DNA from: Chlamydiales bacterium
GTDB taxonomy: Bacteria; Chlamydiota; Chlamydiia; Chlamydiales; FEN-1388
Direction of reading: 5' to 3'
DNA: 20,905 bases
Assembly: GCA_021372185.1 (NCBI GenBank)
Contig: JAJFUY010000315.1
Location: 1-20,905, forward strand
A program made the position numbers and the translations under genes. This document shows positions 12,722-20,006 of the stretch, piece after piece (position 1 is the first letter of the stretch; each line of letters begins with the position of its first letter). The notes beneath the pieces are model-generated. The model saw nothing but the letters and a program-made list of their open reading frames with translations, made no database searches and was not told the DNA's origin.

Positions 12722-14482
12722 TTATGGGTTACTTTGAATATCTGCAGATGTGACTAGAGATACATCTGTGTAGCCCATATTTTGGGTGGTAAGTTCAAGA
12801 TCAGAAAGTATTGTCTTTAAGACATGTTCTACGCCATCATGGCCTCCGGCAGCAAGCCCATAAAGACATGGTCTACCAACACCCACCCATTCAGCACCAA
12901 GTGCATAGGCCTTAACTACATCAGCTCCCCGTCTTATGCCGCTATCAAAAAGAATGGCAGGCTTTGGAACATTTAAATTTTGCGCTTCATCAGCAACAGC
13001 CAAAGCAACAGGTTGAAGAGCATCAATTGCCGCAATTGCGCCTTGCACTTGACGGCCACCATGGTTTGATACATATACGCCAGAGCAGCCTTTTTGCACA
13101 GCTCTACGGGCATCATCTTCTCTTAAAATACCTTTAAGAATTAAAGGCAAATTTCTGATGGTAGTTACTTGATTTACAAACCAGTTAATTGCAAATGGGT
13201 CTCCTGGAACTTGTTCATCCCAAGTAACCGAAGCGCTGGAGTTTACAAGTGCTCCTCCTAAAAGGAATGCATCATTCAGATTTACAGCATATGGCCCACC
13301 TGGTAAGTTAATAAATGCAGCATTTGCCACAGTGCCAAATTGCTGAGTTTGTATCGTATTAAATACTGGGTCTGTAAGGTATATTTCTAGCCCATGAAAT
13401 CTCTCGCCTGGCTCAGCCGATGCTTTCCATGCAAATGGAAAGTAGCCAAACTCTAGCTCACGCTCACGTTGAGAGTACTTTGTTGTATCTAGCGTTAAAA
13501 TTATTGCCCTATAGCCTGCTGCAAAAGCTCTTTGAATGATGCTCAAATTTAATTGTGGTACAGATGTTGCATACATCTGAAAAAACAAATCCCCTTGAGG
13601 GTCACTTGCTTTAATTTCTTCTGGAGTGAATGTACTTGCACTTGAATAGCAAAAACTTACATTGGCATCAGCTGCCCCTTGTGCTGTTTCTTTATCGCCG
13701 CCTTGATGTAGTATTGTTTGATCTCCCATAGGGCATACAAAAATAGGCTTAGGAACTTGGAAAGTGTACGCGCCAAAATGTACAGTATGCGTAAATACAA
13801 ACGGCTTAGCACTTGCCCCAGTAGCCATTTTGGGTAGTAAATCATAACTTTTGATAGCGCGTAGATTTTTCCAGTACGTATCACCATTATCTGCAACACC
13901 CTGCGGGCCCACATAAGCAAAAATATACTTTCCTACGGCCTGTTCTGCTAGATCTGCCATGCGCTCTATTGCAACCGGAAATGGCTGCGGGATATTTAAA
14001 TTACCATGTAGATAATATTGAAATTTATAATTTGAGGCCAGATCTGTAACTTGTGTAAGTATTGTATTTATAGTGGTCGGCGTCAAAATATTTTCATTAA
14101 ATTCCGAAAAAGGCGATTCATCCCTTAGTACAGGATTAAATACGTTTTCAGTATCGTGAGGAACAGCTTCTGAATAGTCCCCTGCTATATCATAGGTCTG
14201 AGATTCTAGAAGATTTTGAGTATCCGTAACAATTTCTAGCGTTTGACGGTCTACCGCAAGATCAGTAAGTGCTGTCTCTATAATTTGCTGACTAATAGCC
14301 AGATTTGTTCTATCTATAACTAAATCTGCCTCAGTGGTGGCATTGATTTTTTTTAGATATTTTTGATTTTTTTTGCAGCATTTTTTGGAATCATCGGAGC
14401 TGTGGCTTTTTGCAGATAATGGCATTTGCATAGCGAGCGCAACAGCTAAAAGACTAAGCAGTGGAAGTATTGGTTTTTTCAT
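12722..14482 (-). CDS. Exported FMN-dependent alpha-hydroxy-acid dehydrogenase
   Basis: The core (about 165-570) is a glycolate/lactate oxidase-type TIM barrel that oxidises 2-hydroxy acids. Catalytic residues are kept: Tyr in FFQMYAT (Y304), Asp in LTLDTT (D332), Arg in the following RERE stretch, the N5-side Lys in ILKGI (K450), and the base His and Arg in SNHGGRQ (H474, R477). FMN-phosphate motifs FDSGIRRGADVVKA and VGVGRPCLYG follow. Unusually, residues 1-24 form a Sec signal peptide (KKPILPLLSLLAVALAMQMP..SAKS). The next 130 residues are not part of the family. They include two copies of a roughly 21-residue unit (ADLVIDRTNLAISQ and TDLAVDRQTLEIVT) and a CCKK cluster. At 586 residues it is about 200 longer than usual. 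ATG follows AAGG; a terminator closes the gene. Confidence 0.88.
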   Translation of the reverse strand: MKKPILPLLSLLAVALAMQMPLSAKSHSSDDSKKCCKKNQKYLKKINATTEADLVIDRTNLAISQQIIETALTDLAVDRQTLEIVTDTQNLLESQTYDIAGDYSEAVPHDTENVFNPVLRDESPFSEFNENILTPTTINTILTQVTDLASNYKFQYYLHGNLNIPQPFPVAIERMADLAEQAVGKYIFAYVGPQGVADNGDTYWKNLRAIKSYDLLPKMATGASAKPFVFTHTVHFGAYTFQVPKPIFVCPMGDQTILHQGGDKETAQGAADANVSFCYSSASTFTPEEIKASDPQGDLFFQMYATSVPQLNLSIIQRAFAAGYRAIILTLDTTKYSQRERELEFGYFPFAWKASAEPGERFHGLEIYLTDPVFNTIQTQQFGTVANAAFINLPGGPYAVNLNDAFLLGGALVNSSASVTWDEQVPGDPFAINWFVNQVTTIRNLPLILKGILREDDARRAVQKGCSGVYVSNHGGRQVQGAIAAIDALQPVALAVADEAQNLNVPKPAILFDSGIRRGADVVKAYALGAEWVGVGRPCLYGLAAGGHDGVEHVLKTILSDLELTTQNMGYTDVSLVTSADIQSNP

Positions 14483-14523
14483 TAATAACCGCCTTGATTA
14501 AATTTTTTTCATACACATCAGCA

Positions 14524-14553
14524 AATCTACTTTCTAATCAAATATATTGTCAA
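14524..14553 (-). promoter_or_regulatory. Promoter of the dehydrogenase gene
   Basis: TTGACA (14553-14548), an 18-nt spacer and TAGATT (14529-14524) on the minus strand. The -35 is a perfect consensus and the predicted leader is about 35 nt. Confidence 0.5.
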
Positions 14554-14573
14554 AGTAATTGCATCAAAAAGTT

Positions 14574-15515
14574 TTAGCTTTTTACTATTTTGCAGAGATT
14601 TTGCCAAAGAGTGTTCCCGCCGCTAGCTATGCAGACGATAGAATTGGCGTGTGGTGGGGCATATTTTAAAGCACCTGCAAGGGCAAGTGCGCCTGATGGC
14701 TCTACGAATAGATGACCGCGGTCAAGTGAAAGCTTGATGGCCTCAATAATCTCCGGCTCAGAAACTGAGATCATCTCATCTACATAGGTTTGCATGATGG
14801 GGTAGGCAATATCCCCTAGTTCCTGGATTTTTATAGCGTCGGCTATGCTGTTGCTGACATGGTCCATGCGTACCTTGTAGCCTTTTTTAAAAGTTTGGCA
14901 GGCGTCATCTTCAAGTTCTGGTTCTACGCCAAAGATTTTTATTTTGGGGTGGGTCTTTTTTATAGCCATGGCAATACCTGCAATCAGGCCGCCTCCGCCT
15001 ACTGGAACAAAGACATATTCAGGGATGATATCTTCCAAAATTTCTAGGCCTATTGTCCCCTGCCCGGCGATGATATCAAGATTGTCATAGGATGGGATGA
15101 GGGTGAGGTTTAAATCTTTGGCAAGTGCCTTTGCTACTTTCATGCGCGCCACTGAGCCTTGAGGCGCCATAACCACTTCTGCGCCATATTCTCGCGTGCG
15201 CTCTACTTTAAAGGCTGGTACTTCTGGTGACATCACAATGGTTGCAGGTATTTTAAGCTGTTGGGCTACCAAGGCTACAGCCTGAGCATGATTTCCAGTT
15301 GAATAGGCAATAACCCCATTTTTGAGCACTTCATGAGGTATGCGGCTCATACAAAATATTGCACCGCGGATTTTAAAAGAGCCACCAGGCTGCAGGCATT
15401 CAGCTTTTAGGTAGATTGATTTATGACCAGATAGTTGGATGAGCGGTGTGCGAAGGGCTTTACCTTTTATAACACCTAACGCCTCCTTAAAGGTACTAAG
15501 AGGAATATCATACAC
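14574..15515 (-). CDS. PLP-dependent threonine/serine dehydratase-like enzyme
   Basis: A fold-type II PLP enzyme of the threonine dehydratase/serine racemase group. It would eliminate water from L-threonine or L-serine, or racemise serine. The Schiff-base Lys is K48 in GGSFKIRGA. The substrate loop STGNHAQAVA is at 72-81, the glycine-rich phosphate loop PVGGGGLIAG at 171-180, and the C-terminal SGGN is present. It has 313 residues and lacks the regulatory ACT-like domain of biosynthetic IlvA, so it is the catabolic, unregulated or racemase type. The start is GTG at 15515, inside the end of the small membrane protein gene (GTGTATGA overlap), with AGAGG about 10 nt upstream. A racemase role supplying D-serine is possible but not shown. 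Confidence 0.88.
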   Translation of the reverse strand: MYDIPLSTFKEALGVIKGKALRTPLIQLSGHKSIYLKAECLQPGGSFKIRGAIFCMSRIPHEVLKNGVIAYSTGNHAQAVALVAQQLKIPATIVMSPEVPAFKVERTREYGAEVVMAPQGSVARMKVAKALAKDLNLTLIPSYDNLDIIAGQGTIGLEILEDIIPEYVFVPVGGGGLIAGIAMAIKKTHPKIKIFGVEPELEDDACQTFKKGYKVRMDHVSNSIADAIKIQELGDIAYPIMQTYVDEMISVSEPEIIEAIKLSLDRGHLFVEPSGALALAGALKYAPPHANSIVCIASGGNTLWQNLCKIVKS

Positions 15516-15729
15516 GAGAGATAGCCTCTTTTTTACTTGTCACCGGATTTTGGATTTTGGCTTTTTCTACAGGCGGGTTTGTAACCCCAATATAGTGAAG
15601 CCCATACCAAATAGCGATAACAATAACAAACAGCAGCAACAGACGAAAAATCAGCTTAAAGCTTAACGCAATTAAGATAAGCCCCACTAAGACGACAACA
15701 GGAAAAAAAAGAAAATGCTCATTATCCAT
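15508..15729 (-). CDS. Small two-helix membrane protein
   Basis: Unrecognised 73-residue protein. A short acidic N-terminus (MDNEH) is followed by a hydrophobic segment (FLFFPVVVLVGLILIALSF). After a basic break comes a second one (LLLLFVIVIAIWYGLHYIGV), then a polar basic tail. I chose ATG 15729 because AGAGG lies 8 nt upstream; GTG 15738 in the same frame falls next to that site. The gene overlaps the PLP enzyme by 8 nt, and a promoter with 17-nt spacing precedes it, so the two genes form one unit. There is no evidence that the functions are linked. Confidence 0.7.
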   Translation of the reverse strand: MDNEHFLFFPVVVLVGLILIALSFKLIFRLLLLFVIVIAIWYGLHYIGVTNPPVEKAKIQNPVTSKKEAISRV

Positions 15730-15749
15730 CTCTATCACCTCTCATTTGA

Positions 15750-15778
15750 TCTATATCAAAGACAAAGATGTAATGCAA
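15750..15778 (-). promoter_or_regulatory. Promoter of the membrane protein/PLP enzyme unit
   Basis: TTGCAT (15778-15773), a 17-nt spacer and TATAGA (15755-15750) on the minus strand, about 20 nt before the ATG. Confidence 0.5.
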
Positions 15779-15830
15779 AATTATTTTCTATTATCTTGCC
15801 TAATTTCATCATGCCCGCTCCCCTGCCCCC

Positions 15831-15950
15831 AATGGTGTCAACTTAAGGAATTTTCTGATCTTATTCTCAATCTTGATCGTGGTCTTATTCTGTTTTTTCT
15901 CATGGGTTTTAAAAAAAGAATAAGAGAAATTAGCTTAAGTTGACGCCATT
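15831..15950. repeat. Short inverted-repeat element, MITE-like
   Basis: The ends 15831-15847 and 15934-15950 are 17-bp inverted repeats with one mismatch (AATGGTGTCAACTTAAG). The complementarity continues imperfectly inward (CTTATTCT/AGAATAAG). It is 120 bp, AT-rich inside and has no credible ORF. I see no clear target-site duplication, so the mobile-element reading is tentative. Confidence 0.6.
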
Positions 15951-15975
15951 TGCTTCTGCCCGTGCCCGATTTCGT

Positions 15976-16212
15976 ATTGGTATTAGTGTGCCGTAGGTAC
16001 ACATCATTATTAGCCCATGGTGTAGGCCCGTAGGGCCAAACCGTGGGAACCATGTAAAGTAAAATATGGAGCCACTTTAGTGGCGATTGATTATTAAAGT
16101 CGCCACTAAAGTGGCTCAGTTGTTTTTTTAATACGTGTTCCCATAGTTTGCACCTACGGCGCTACACTAATGGGCTAATAATGAGGTGTACCTACGGCAC
16201 ACTAATACCAAT
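15976..16212. repeat. Nested long palindrome, variant of family A
   Basis: Outer arms 15976-16050 and 16137-16212 form an imperfect inverted repeat of about 75 bp starting ATTGGTATTAGTGTGCC and ending GGGAAC, with several CGTAGG units inside. The inner hairpin is at 16069-16117. The layout (outer stem, GGGAAC, then an inner hairpin starting GAGCC and containing GGCGATTGA) matches the family A palindromes, although the outer stem sequence is different. It fills the space between the PHP gene and the small membrane protein gene. Confidence 0.85.
16069..16117. terminator. Inner perfect hairpin, probable bidirectional terminator
   Basis: A perfect 18-bp stem GAGCCACTTTAGTGGCGA/TCGCCACTAAAGTGGCTC has a 13-nt loop. 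A T-run follows on the plus strand (16122-16128), and AT-rich sequence follows on the minus strand. It lies about 110 nt beyond the stop of the PHP gene and is the first strong, potentially terminating structure downstream of the nusB-murB-PHP operon. Confidence 0.6.
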
Positions 16213-16225
16213 ACAAAAAAGAGTC

Positions 16226-17041
16226 TTAGCTTATATGAGAAAGATAGTGTGTGTAGAGTTTTTCGAAGACATCTTGGGGGCAAGAGGCGGAGCCTAGGTG
16301 GCTTTCGGGTTTTGGAAGGCCGTGAAAGTCGGAGCCGCCGGTGACGAACATGCCGCGGGCTTTGGCTTTTTGGACCCAGGCGTCGTTGACGTTGGGGACA
16401 AAGCGGGCATAATGCGCTTCGATGCCGTCAAAGTTGAGGGCTATTAAGCGCCGTGCCATTGACTTTGAATCTATTAAGTGTGGGTGCGCTAAGACGGCAA
16501 AGCCTTTGGCTTTATGGATGGCGTCTATGGCTTCTTGAACAGAGCATTTTTTGCCAGATACATAATTTGGTGATTTATCACCTATGTAGCGCTTAAATGC
16601 CTCAGGGACATTTTTTACATACCCGTTTTTAATGAGCTGAAGAGCTATATGCACTCGTCCATAGGTGTAGCTTGGGTCATCAACGGTGACAACTTCTTCA
16701 TAAGAAATGGGCGTGCCATTTTTGGTAAGGTTGTCGCAGATAGCTTTTAGGCGCTCTAGTCGCCATACACGCTGCTGTAGGCAGAATTGTAAAAATTCTG
16801 GGTCTTTAGGCGAAAATGCGTAGCCCAACACGTGAATGCTGGTATTTTCAAAATCCGCAGAAAGCTCTACACCTGGTAAAATGGGAAACCCTAAATGTTC
16901 TGCATCATAAAAGCCTTGTAGGGCATCGTGGTCAGTAATGCTTATTCCTGAAAGCTCTTTTTCTTGCGCTAGGGCTATAAGCTCGCGTGGGGTAAGGCTG
17001 CCATCAGAATAAATAGAGTGGCAATGGAGGTCATACTTCAT
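16226..17041 (-). CDS. PHP-domain phosphoesterase (YciV/TrpH, RNase AM family)
   Basis: A metal-dependent phosphoesterase of the PHP superfamily. E. coli YciV/RnmE-type members hydrolyse nucleoside 3',5'-bisphosphates and short RNA 5' ends. Metal-binding motifs appear in order: DLHCHSIYSDGSLTP, ISITDHD, PGVELSA, VLAHPHLID and GGSDFHG. At 271 residues from ATG 17041 it has the usual length. That start gives MKYDLHCHS and overlaps murB by 11 nt (ATGAAGTATGA). A longer in-frame reading from 17074 would add residues with no family match. It is the last gene of the nusB-murB-PHP operon, followed by palindromes. The exact substrate is not fixed by sequence. Confidence 0.9.
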   Translation of the reverse strand: MKYDLHCHSIYSDGSLTPRELIALAQEKELSGISITDHDALQGFYDAEHLGFPILPGVELSADFENTSIHVLGYAFSPKDPEFLQFCLQQRVWRLERLKAICDNLTKNGTPISYEEVVTVDDPSYTYGRVHIALQLIKNGYVKNVPEAFKRYIGDKSPNYVSGKKCSVQEAIDAIHKAKGFAVLAHPHLIDSKSMARRLIALNFDGIEAHYARFVPNVNDAWVQKAKARGMFVTGGSDFHGLPKPESHLGSASCPQDVFEKLYTHYLSHIS

Positions 17042-17897
17042 CTGATACCCAAAATACTTCACGGTGGAGTTCATGCCCTGTTTGCTCTTTCACAACAGCC
17101 TGAACATGCTTTATGAGGGCCATAAAGTCATCCGATGTGGCGCCAGATGAGTTTATTAAAAAGTTGCCGTGGAGCTCTGATACTTTGGCTCCCCCAATCT
17201 GAAAGCCTTTTAAACCGCTTTTATCAATTAATAGTCCCGCAGCTGTGTTCTGAGGGTTTTTAAAGACGCAGCCGGCAGATTTTTCGCTATAAGGCTGTGT
17301 GTGGATACGTGCATCAAGTAGCTCAAGCTGTTTGGCTCGTGCATTGGGAACTGCACTTAGTACAAAATATGCCCCCACAATAGCCCCTTGCATCTCATGG
17401 AAGGCCGTGTAGCGGTAGCCAAAGGTAAGTTCGTCTTTACTTAAGCGCGTAAGCTCGCCATTGGGCATGACGTAGTCTACATACTGCAAGGTTGTCCAGG
17501 TTTGCATGCCTTGAGCGCCGGCATTCATAAAGACAGCGCCGCCCACGCTTGCAGGTATACCTGAGGCAAATTCTAGGCCCGAATAGCCTTTTTTTGCCGT
17601 TTGCGTACCAAGTAATGAAAAGCTATAGCCTGCCCCCACATGAAAGTGGCCAGGTTCTACTTCTTCATGAAAATCGATTTTGTTGTGAATACAAACTCTG
17701 GCTAAGCCCTTACTATCAAAAAGACAGTTTGAGCCCTTACCAAGGATAAATGTTTTTAGCCCTTCTTGATAGCAGTAGCTCATTACCTGCTGCATCTCTT
17801 GAATAGACTTTACTTCTACGTAATACTGTGCTGGCCCACCTATACCAAGTGTAGAGACTTCAGAAAGAAGTTTATTAGGTATAAATTGAGCTTTCAT
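17031..17897 (-). CDS. murB: UDP-N-acetylenolpyruvoylglucosamine reductase
   Basis: MurB reduces UDP-GlcNAc-enolpyruvate to UDP-MurNAc with NADPH and FAD in the cytoplasmic stage of peptidoglycan synthesis. FAD-binding motifs are LSEVSTLGIGGPA, LGKGSNCL and SGIPASVGGAVFMNAGA. The catalytic Arg is in FGYRYTAFH. The proton donor position is Cys in SAGCVFKNP (Ser in E. coli, Cys in many other MurB), and the last Glu is in LHREVF. At 288 residues it is the short type II form. Presence of murB fits chlamydiae, which keep a reduced peptidoglycan pathway. It overlaps nusB by 4 nt (ATGA) and the PHP gene by 11 nt. Confidence 0.94.
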   Translation of the reverse strand: MKAQFIPNKLLSEVSTLGIGGPAQYYVEVKSIQEMQQVMSYCYQEGLKTFILGKGSNCLFDSKGLARVCIHNKIDFHEEVEPGHFHVGAGYSFSLLGTQTAKKGYSGLEFASGIPASVGGAVFMNAGAQGMQTWTTLQYVDYVMPNGELTRLSKDELTFGYRYTAFHEMQGAIVGAYFVLSAVPNARAKQLELLDARIHTQPYSEKSAGCVFKNPQNTAAGLLIDKSGLKGFQIGGAKVSELHGNFLINSSGATSDDFMALIKHVQAVVKEQTGHELHREVFWVSDEV

Positions 17898-18316
17898 AAA
17901 TTCTTTGATTTCACCATCGCATCAATAAGTGCCTGGCAAAAAGTTGCCGCATCGGGCGTTGCAAACTTTTTGGCAATACGTTTTGCTTCTGCAATAACGA
18001 TTGGCACGGCTAATTTTTTCTCAACGAGCAATTCGTAGCAAGAAAGACGCAAGATAGCAAGTTCTACTTTTTGTATTCTATGAAAATCGTATGAAGTTGA
18101 AACACTGCTAATTTCTGCATCGACATCAGGTAGCTTTGTTAAAATAGCTACTACTTTTTCCCATGCAATTTGCACAGCTTTCAGACTTACCTTAAGCTCA
18201 TGGCTTACAGTTTCAAAGAGCATATCAGGATCGCTTGCATGCGTATCTTGGCTAAAAAGAAGCAAGAACACAAGCTCCCGAAACTTCTGTGGAGGCATTT
18301 CAGACATTTTTGTCAT
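17894..18316 (-). CDS. nusB: Transcription antitermination factor NusB
   Basis: NusB binds boxA RNA with NusE/S10 and supports antitermination on rRNA operons. The 140-residue all-helical protein starts MTKMSEMPPQKFRELVFLLLFSQD. Its C-terminal half has YDFHRIQKVELAILRLSCYEL, VPIVIAEAKRIAKKFATPDAATFCQALIDAM, the usual NusB signature. The PPQKFRELVF opening resembles chlamydial NusB. It heads an operon with murB, which it overlaps by 4 nt. I see no strong Shine-Dalgarno. The start is only 12 nt from the edge of the 18329-18490 palindrome, so that element lies in its leader or carries its promoter. Confidence 0.9.
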   Translation of the reverse strand: MTKMSEMPPQKFRELVFLLLFSQDTHASDPDMLFETVSHELKVSLKAVQIAWEKVVAILTKLPDVDAEISSVSTSYDFHRIQKVELAILRLSCYELLVEKKLAVPIVIAEAKRIAKKFATPDAATFCQALIDAMVKSKNL

Positions 18317-18328
18317 AGTAAGTAGCTC

Positions 18329-18490
18329 AGGGATTGGAAATTAATAAACTAAACGATTGGACAACGCGAAAGCTCCCGCGATTGAATGATCGAAAACTGC
18401 CCTGTATTAATAATACAGGCCAGTTTTCGATCATTCAATCCCGGGGCTTTGGCGCAGTCCAATCATTTAGTTTATTATTTTCCATTCCCT
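18329..18490. repeat. Nested palindromic element, family B, copy 2
   Basis: The outer stem 18329-18362/18457-18490 (34 bp, 3 mismatches) and inner stem 18380-18409/18411-18440 (30 bp, 1 mismatch) surround the same cores as at 3223-3385: ACGCGAAAGCTCCCGCG (18364-18380) and CCCGGGGCTTTGGCGC (18440-18455). Total length is 162 against 163 bp. It fills most of the divergent nusB/pyk intergenic region and encodes nothing. Confidence 0.93.
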
Positions 18491-18553
18491 TAAGTGGTTT
18501 AGAGTCGGAAATTTTAATTATGATTATATTAAATGGCAAGATAAATAAGAGAG

Positions 18554-18562
18554 TGCTACACT
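18554..18562 (+). promoter_or_regulatory. Possible extended -10 promoter of pyk
   Basis: TGCTACACT lies about 25 nt before the pyk ATG, and a GGGAGAG ribosome site lies between them. There is no convincing -35. Confidence 0.3.
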
Positions 18563-18587
18563 AAAACTACTTGCTCGGGAGAGAAGA

Positions 18588-20006
18588 ATGACCAGAACCA
18601 AGATTATCTGCACTATTGGACCTGCGGTTGACTCAATAGACAAAATTTTACAACTCATCGATGCTGGCATGGATGTGGCAAGATTAAATTTTAGCCACGG
18701 TACACACCAAGAGCATCTTACTCGTATACAGCTGATTAAAGAAGCTAGGGCCAAGGCCAAAAAACCCGTTGCCATCATGCTTGATACCAAAGGCCCAGAA
18801 ATTCGCCTTGGTAAAGTGCCAAAAGAGGGTATCGAAGTTCAGCCTGGCCAAAAACTGTGGCTTGTTAAAGATGCGAGCATTGGCACAACTGAAAGAATCC
18901 CGGTACTTCCTGCTTTTGTATTAGAAAAACTAGAAGTTGGTACACACCTGTTGATTGATAATGGCTACATTCAGGCCAATATTGTAGACACCTCGGCCGA
19001 CGGCGTGCAAATTGAATTTTTAAACCATGGCGTTATTTTATCATCTAAAGGCGTCAACATCCCAAATGTTGAGCTAAATCTACCCGCCCTCACAGAAAAA
19101 GATGAAGAAGACATTCGCTTTGGCTGCGAGCAGGATATAGACCTTATCGCCGCAAGCTTTGTACGGTGTGCGCCTCACGTTACCGCCATCCGTAACTTAG
19201 TGAAAGACGCTAAAAAACCAGAAATATTGATTATCGCCAAAATTGAAAATAACGAAGGCGTACATAACTTTGACAGCATTTTAGCCGAAGCCGACGGCAT
19301 CATGATTGCACGAGGAGATCTTGGCGTAGAGGTACCTCTTAGCCAGGTGCCAGTACTGCAAAAGATGATGATCAGAAAATGCTATTTAATGGGTAAACCC
19401 TCTCTTACTGCCACCCAGATGCTAGAATCTATGATCACAAACCCGCGACCAACACGGGCTGAAGCCTCAGATGTGGCCAATGCCATCTACGATGGTACCA
19501 CGGCTGTTATGCTGTCAGGTGAAACTGCTGTAGGTAAATACCCTATAGACACTGTCAAGATCATGAAGAGCATTATTAATGCCGCAGAACAAGACTTTAA
19601 CTATGTAGAGTTCTTTGAGCAGCACACAAAAATTCAGCATATGGATGTACCAGCAGCTGTTACCTTAGCATCAGTAAAAACCGCCTATACGCTAGGTGCC
19701 AAGGCCATTTTTGCTTTTACCCACGGTGGCACAACAGCAAGACTGATCTCACGTTTGCGGCCAAAGATGCCCATTATTGCCTTAACATCTGTTCAAAAAA
19801 CATACCAGCAGCTCGCTCTTAACTGGGGTGTGATCCCTGTTTTTTGTAACGAGCATGATGATGTTGAACAGGCGTTTAAAGAAGCAAGCGCGTATGCCCT
19901 GCAGCACCACCATGTTAGCTATGGAGATGTTGTAGTGATGACAAGCGGTTCCCCATTTTGGGTAAGCGGCACCACCAACACCATTCGCGTGGAAGTTATA
20001 CGCTAA
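18588..20006 (+). CDS. pyk: Pyruvate kinase
   Basis: Converts phosphoenolpyruvate and ADP to pyruvate and ATP, the last step of glycolysis. At 472 residues all parts are present. The N-terminus is RTKIICTIGPAVDS, followed by NFSHGTHQEH and MLDTKGPEIRLG. The B domain spans about 70-165. The catalytic segment is IAKIENNEGVHNFD, then IMIARGDLGVEVPL and TATQMLESMITNPRPTRAEA. MLSGETAVGKYP and a C-terminal domain ending SGSPFWVSGTTNTIRVEVI complete it. GGGAGAG lies just before the ATG. The stop overlaps the rsmE ATG by one base. Chlamydiae keep pyk although they take host ATP. The effector preference cannot be told from sequence. Confidence 0.97.
   Translation: MTRTKIICTIGPAVDSIDKILQLIDAGMDVARLNFSHGTHQEHLTRIQLIKEARAKAKKPVAIMLDTKGPEIRLGKVPKEGIEVQPGQKLWLVKDASIGTTERIPVLPAFVLEKLEVGTHLLIDNGYIQANIVDTSADGVQIEFLNHGVILSSKGVNIPNVELNLPALTEKDEEDIRFGCEQDIDLIAASFVRCAPHVTAIRNLVKDAKKPEILIIAKIENNEGVHNFDSILAEADGIMIARGDLGVEVPLSQVPVLQKMMIRKCYLMGKPSLTATQMLESMITNPRPTRAEASDVANAIYDGTTAVMLSGETAVGKYPIDTVKIMKSIINAAEQDFNYVEFFEQHTKIQHMDVPAAVTLASVKTAYTLGAKAIFAFTHGGTTARLISRLRPKMPIIALTSVQKTYQQLALNWGVIPVFCNEHDDVEQAFKEASAYALQHHHVSYGDVVVMTSGSPFWVSGTTNTIRVEVIR

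Noticed and set aside
12711..12725. AAGGAGGGATTTATG on the plus strand, resembling a ribosome site and start
   Set aside because: The frame it opens is short and antisense to the dehydrogenase C-terminus.
13657..13920. 87-codon ORF in another frame of the FMN dehydrogenase
   Set aside because: It lies entirely within a gene with clear active-site motifs, and its composition is arbitrary.
15746..16053. Small ORFs in the palindromic block (15746-15943 plus, 15838-16053 minus)
   Set aside because: They run through inverted repeats, lack ribosome sites and give low-complexity sequence.
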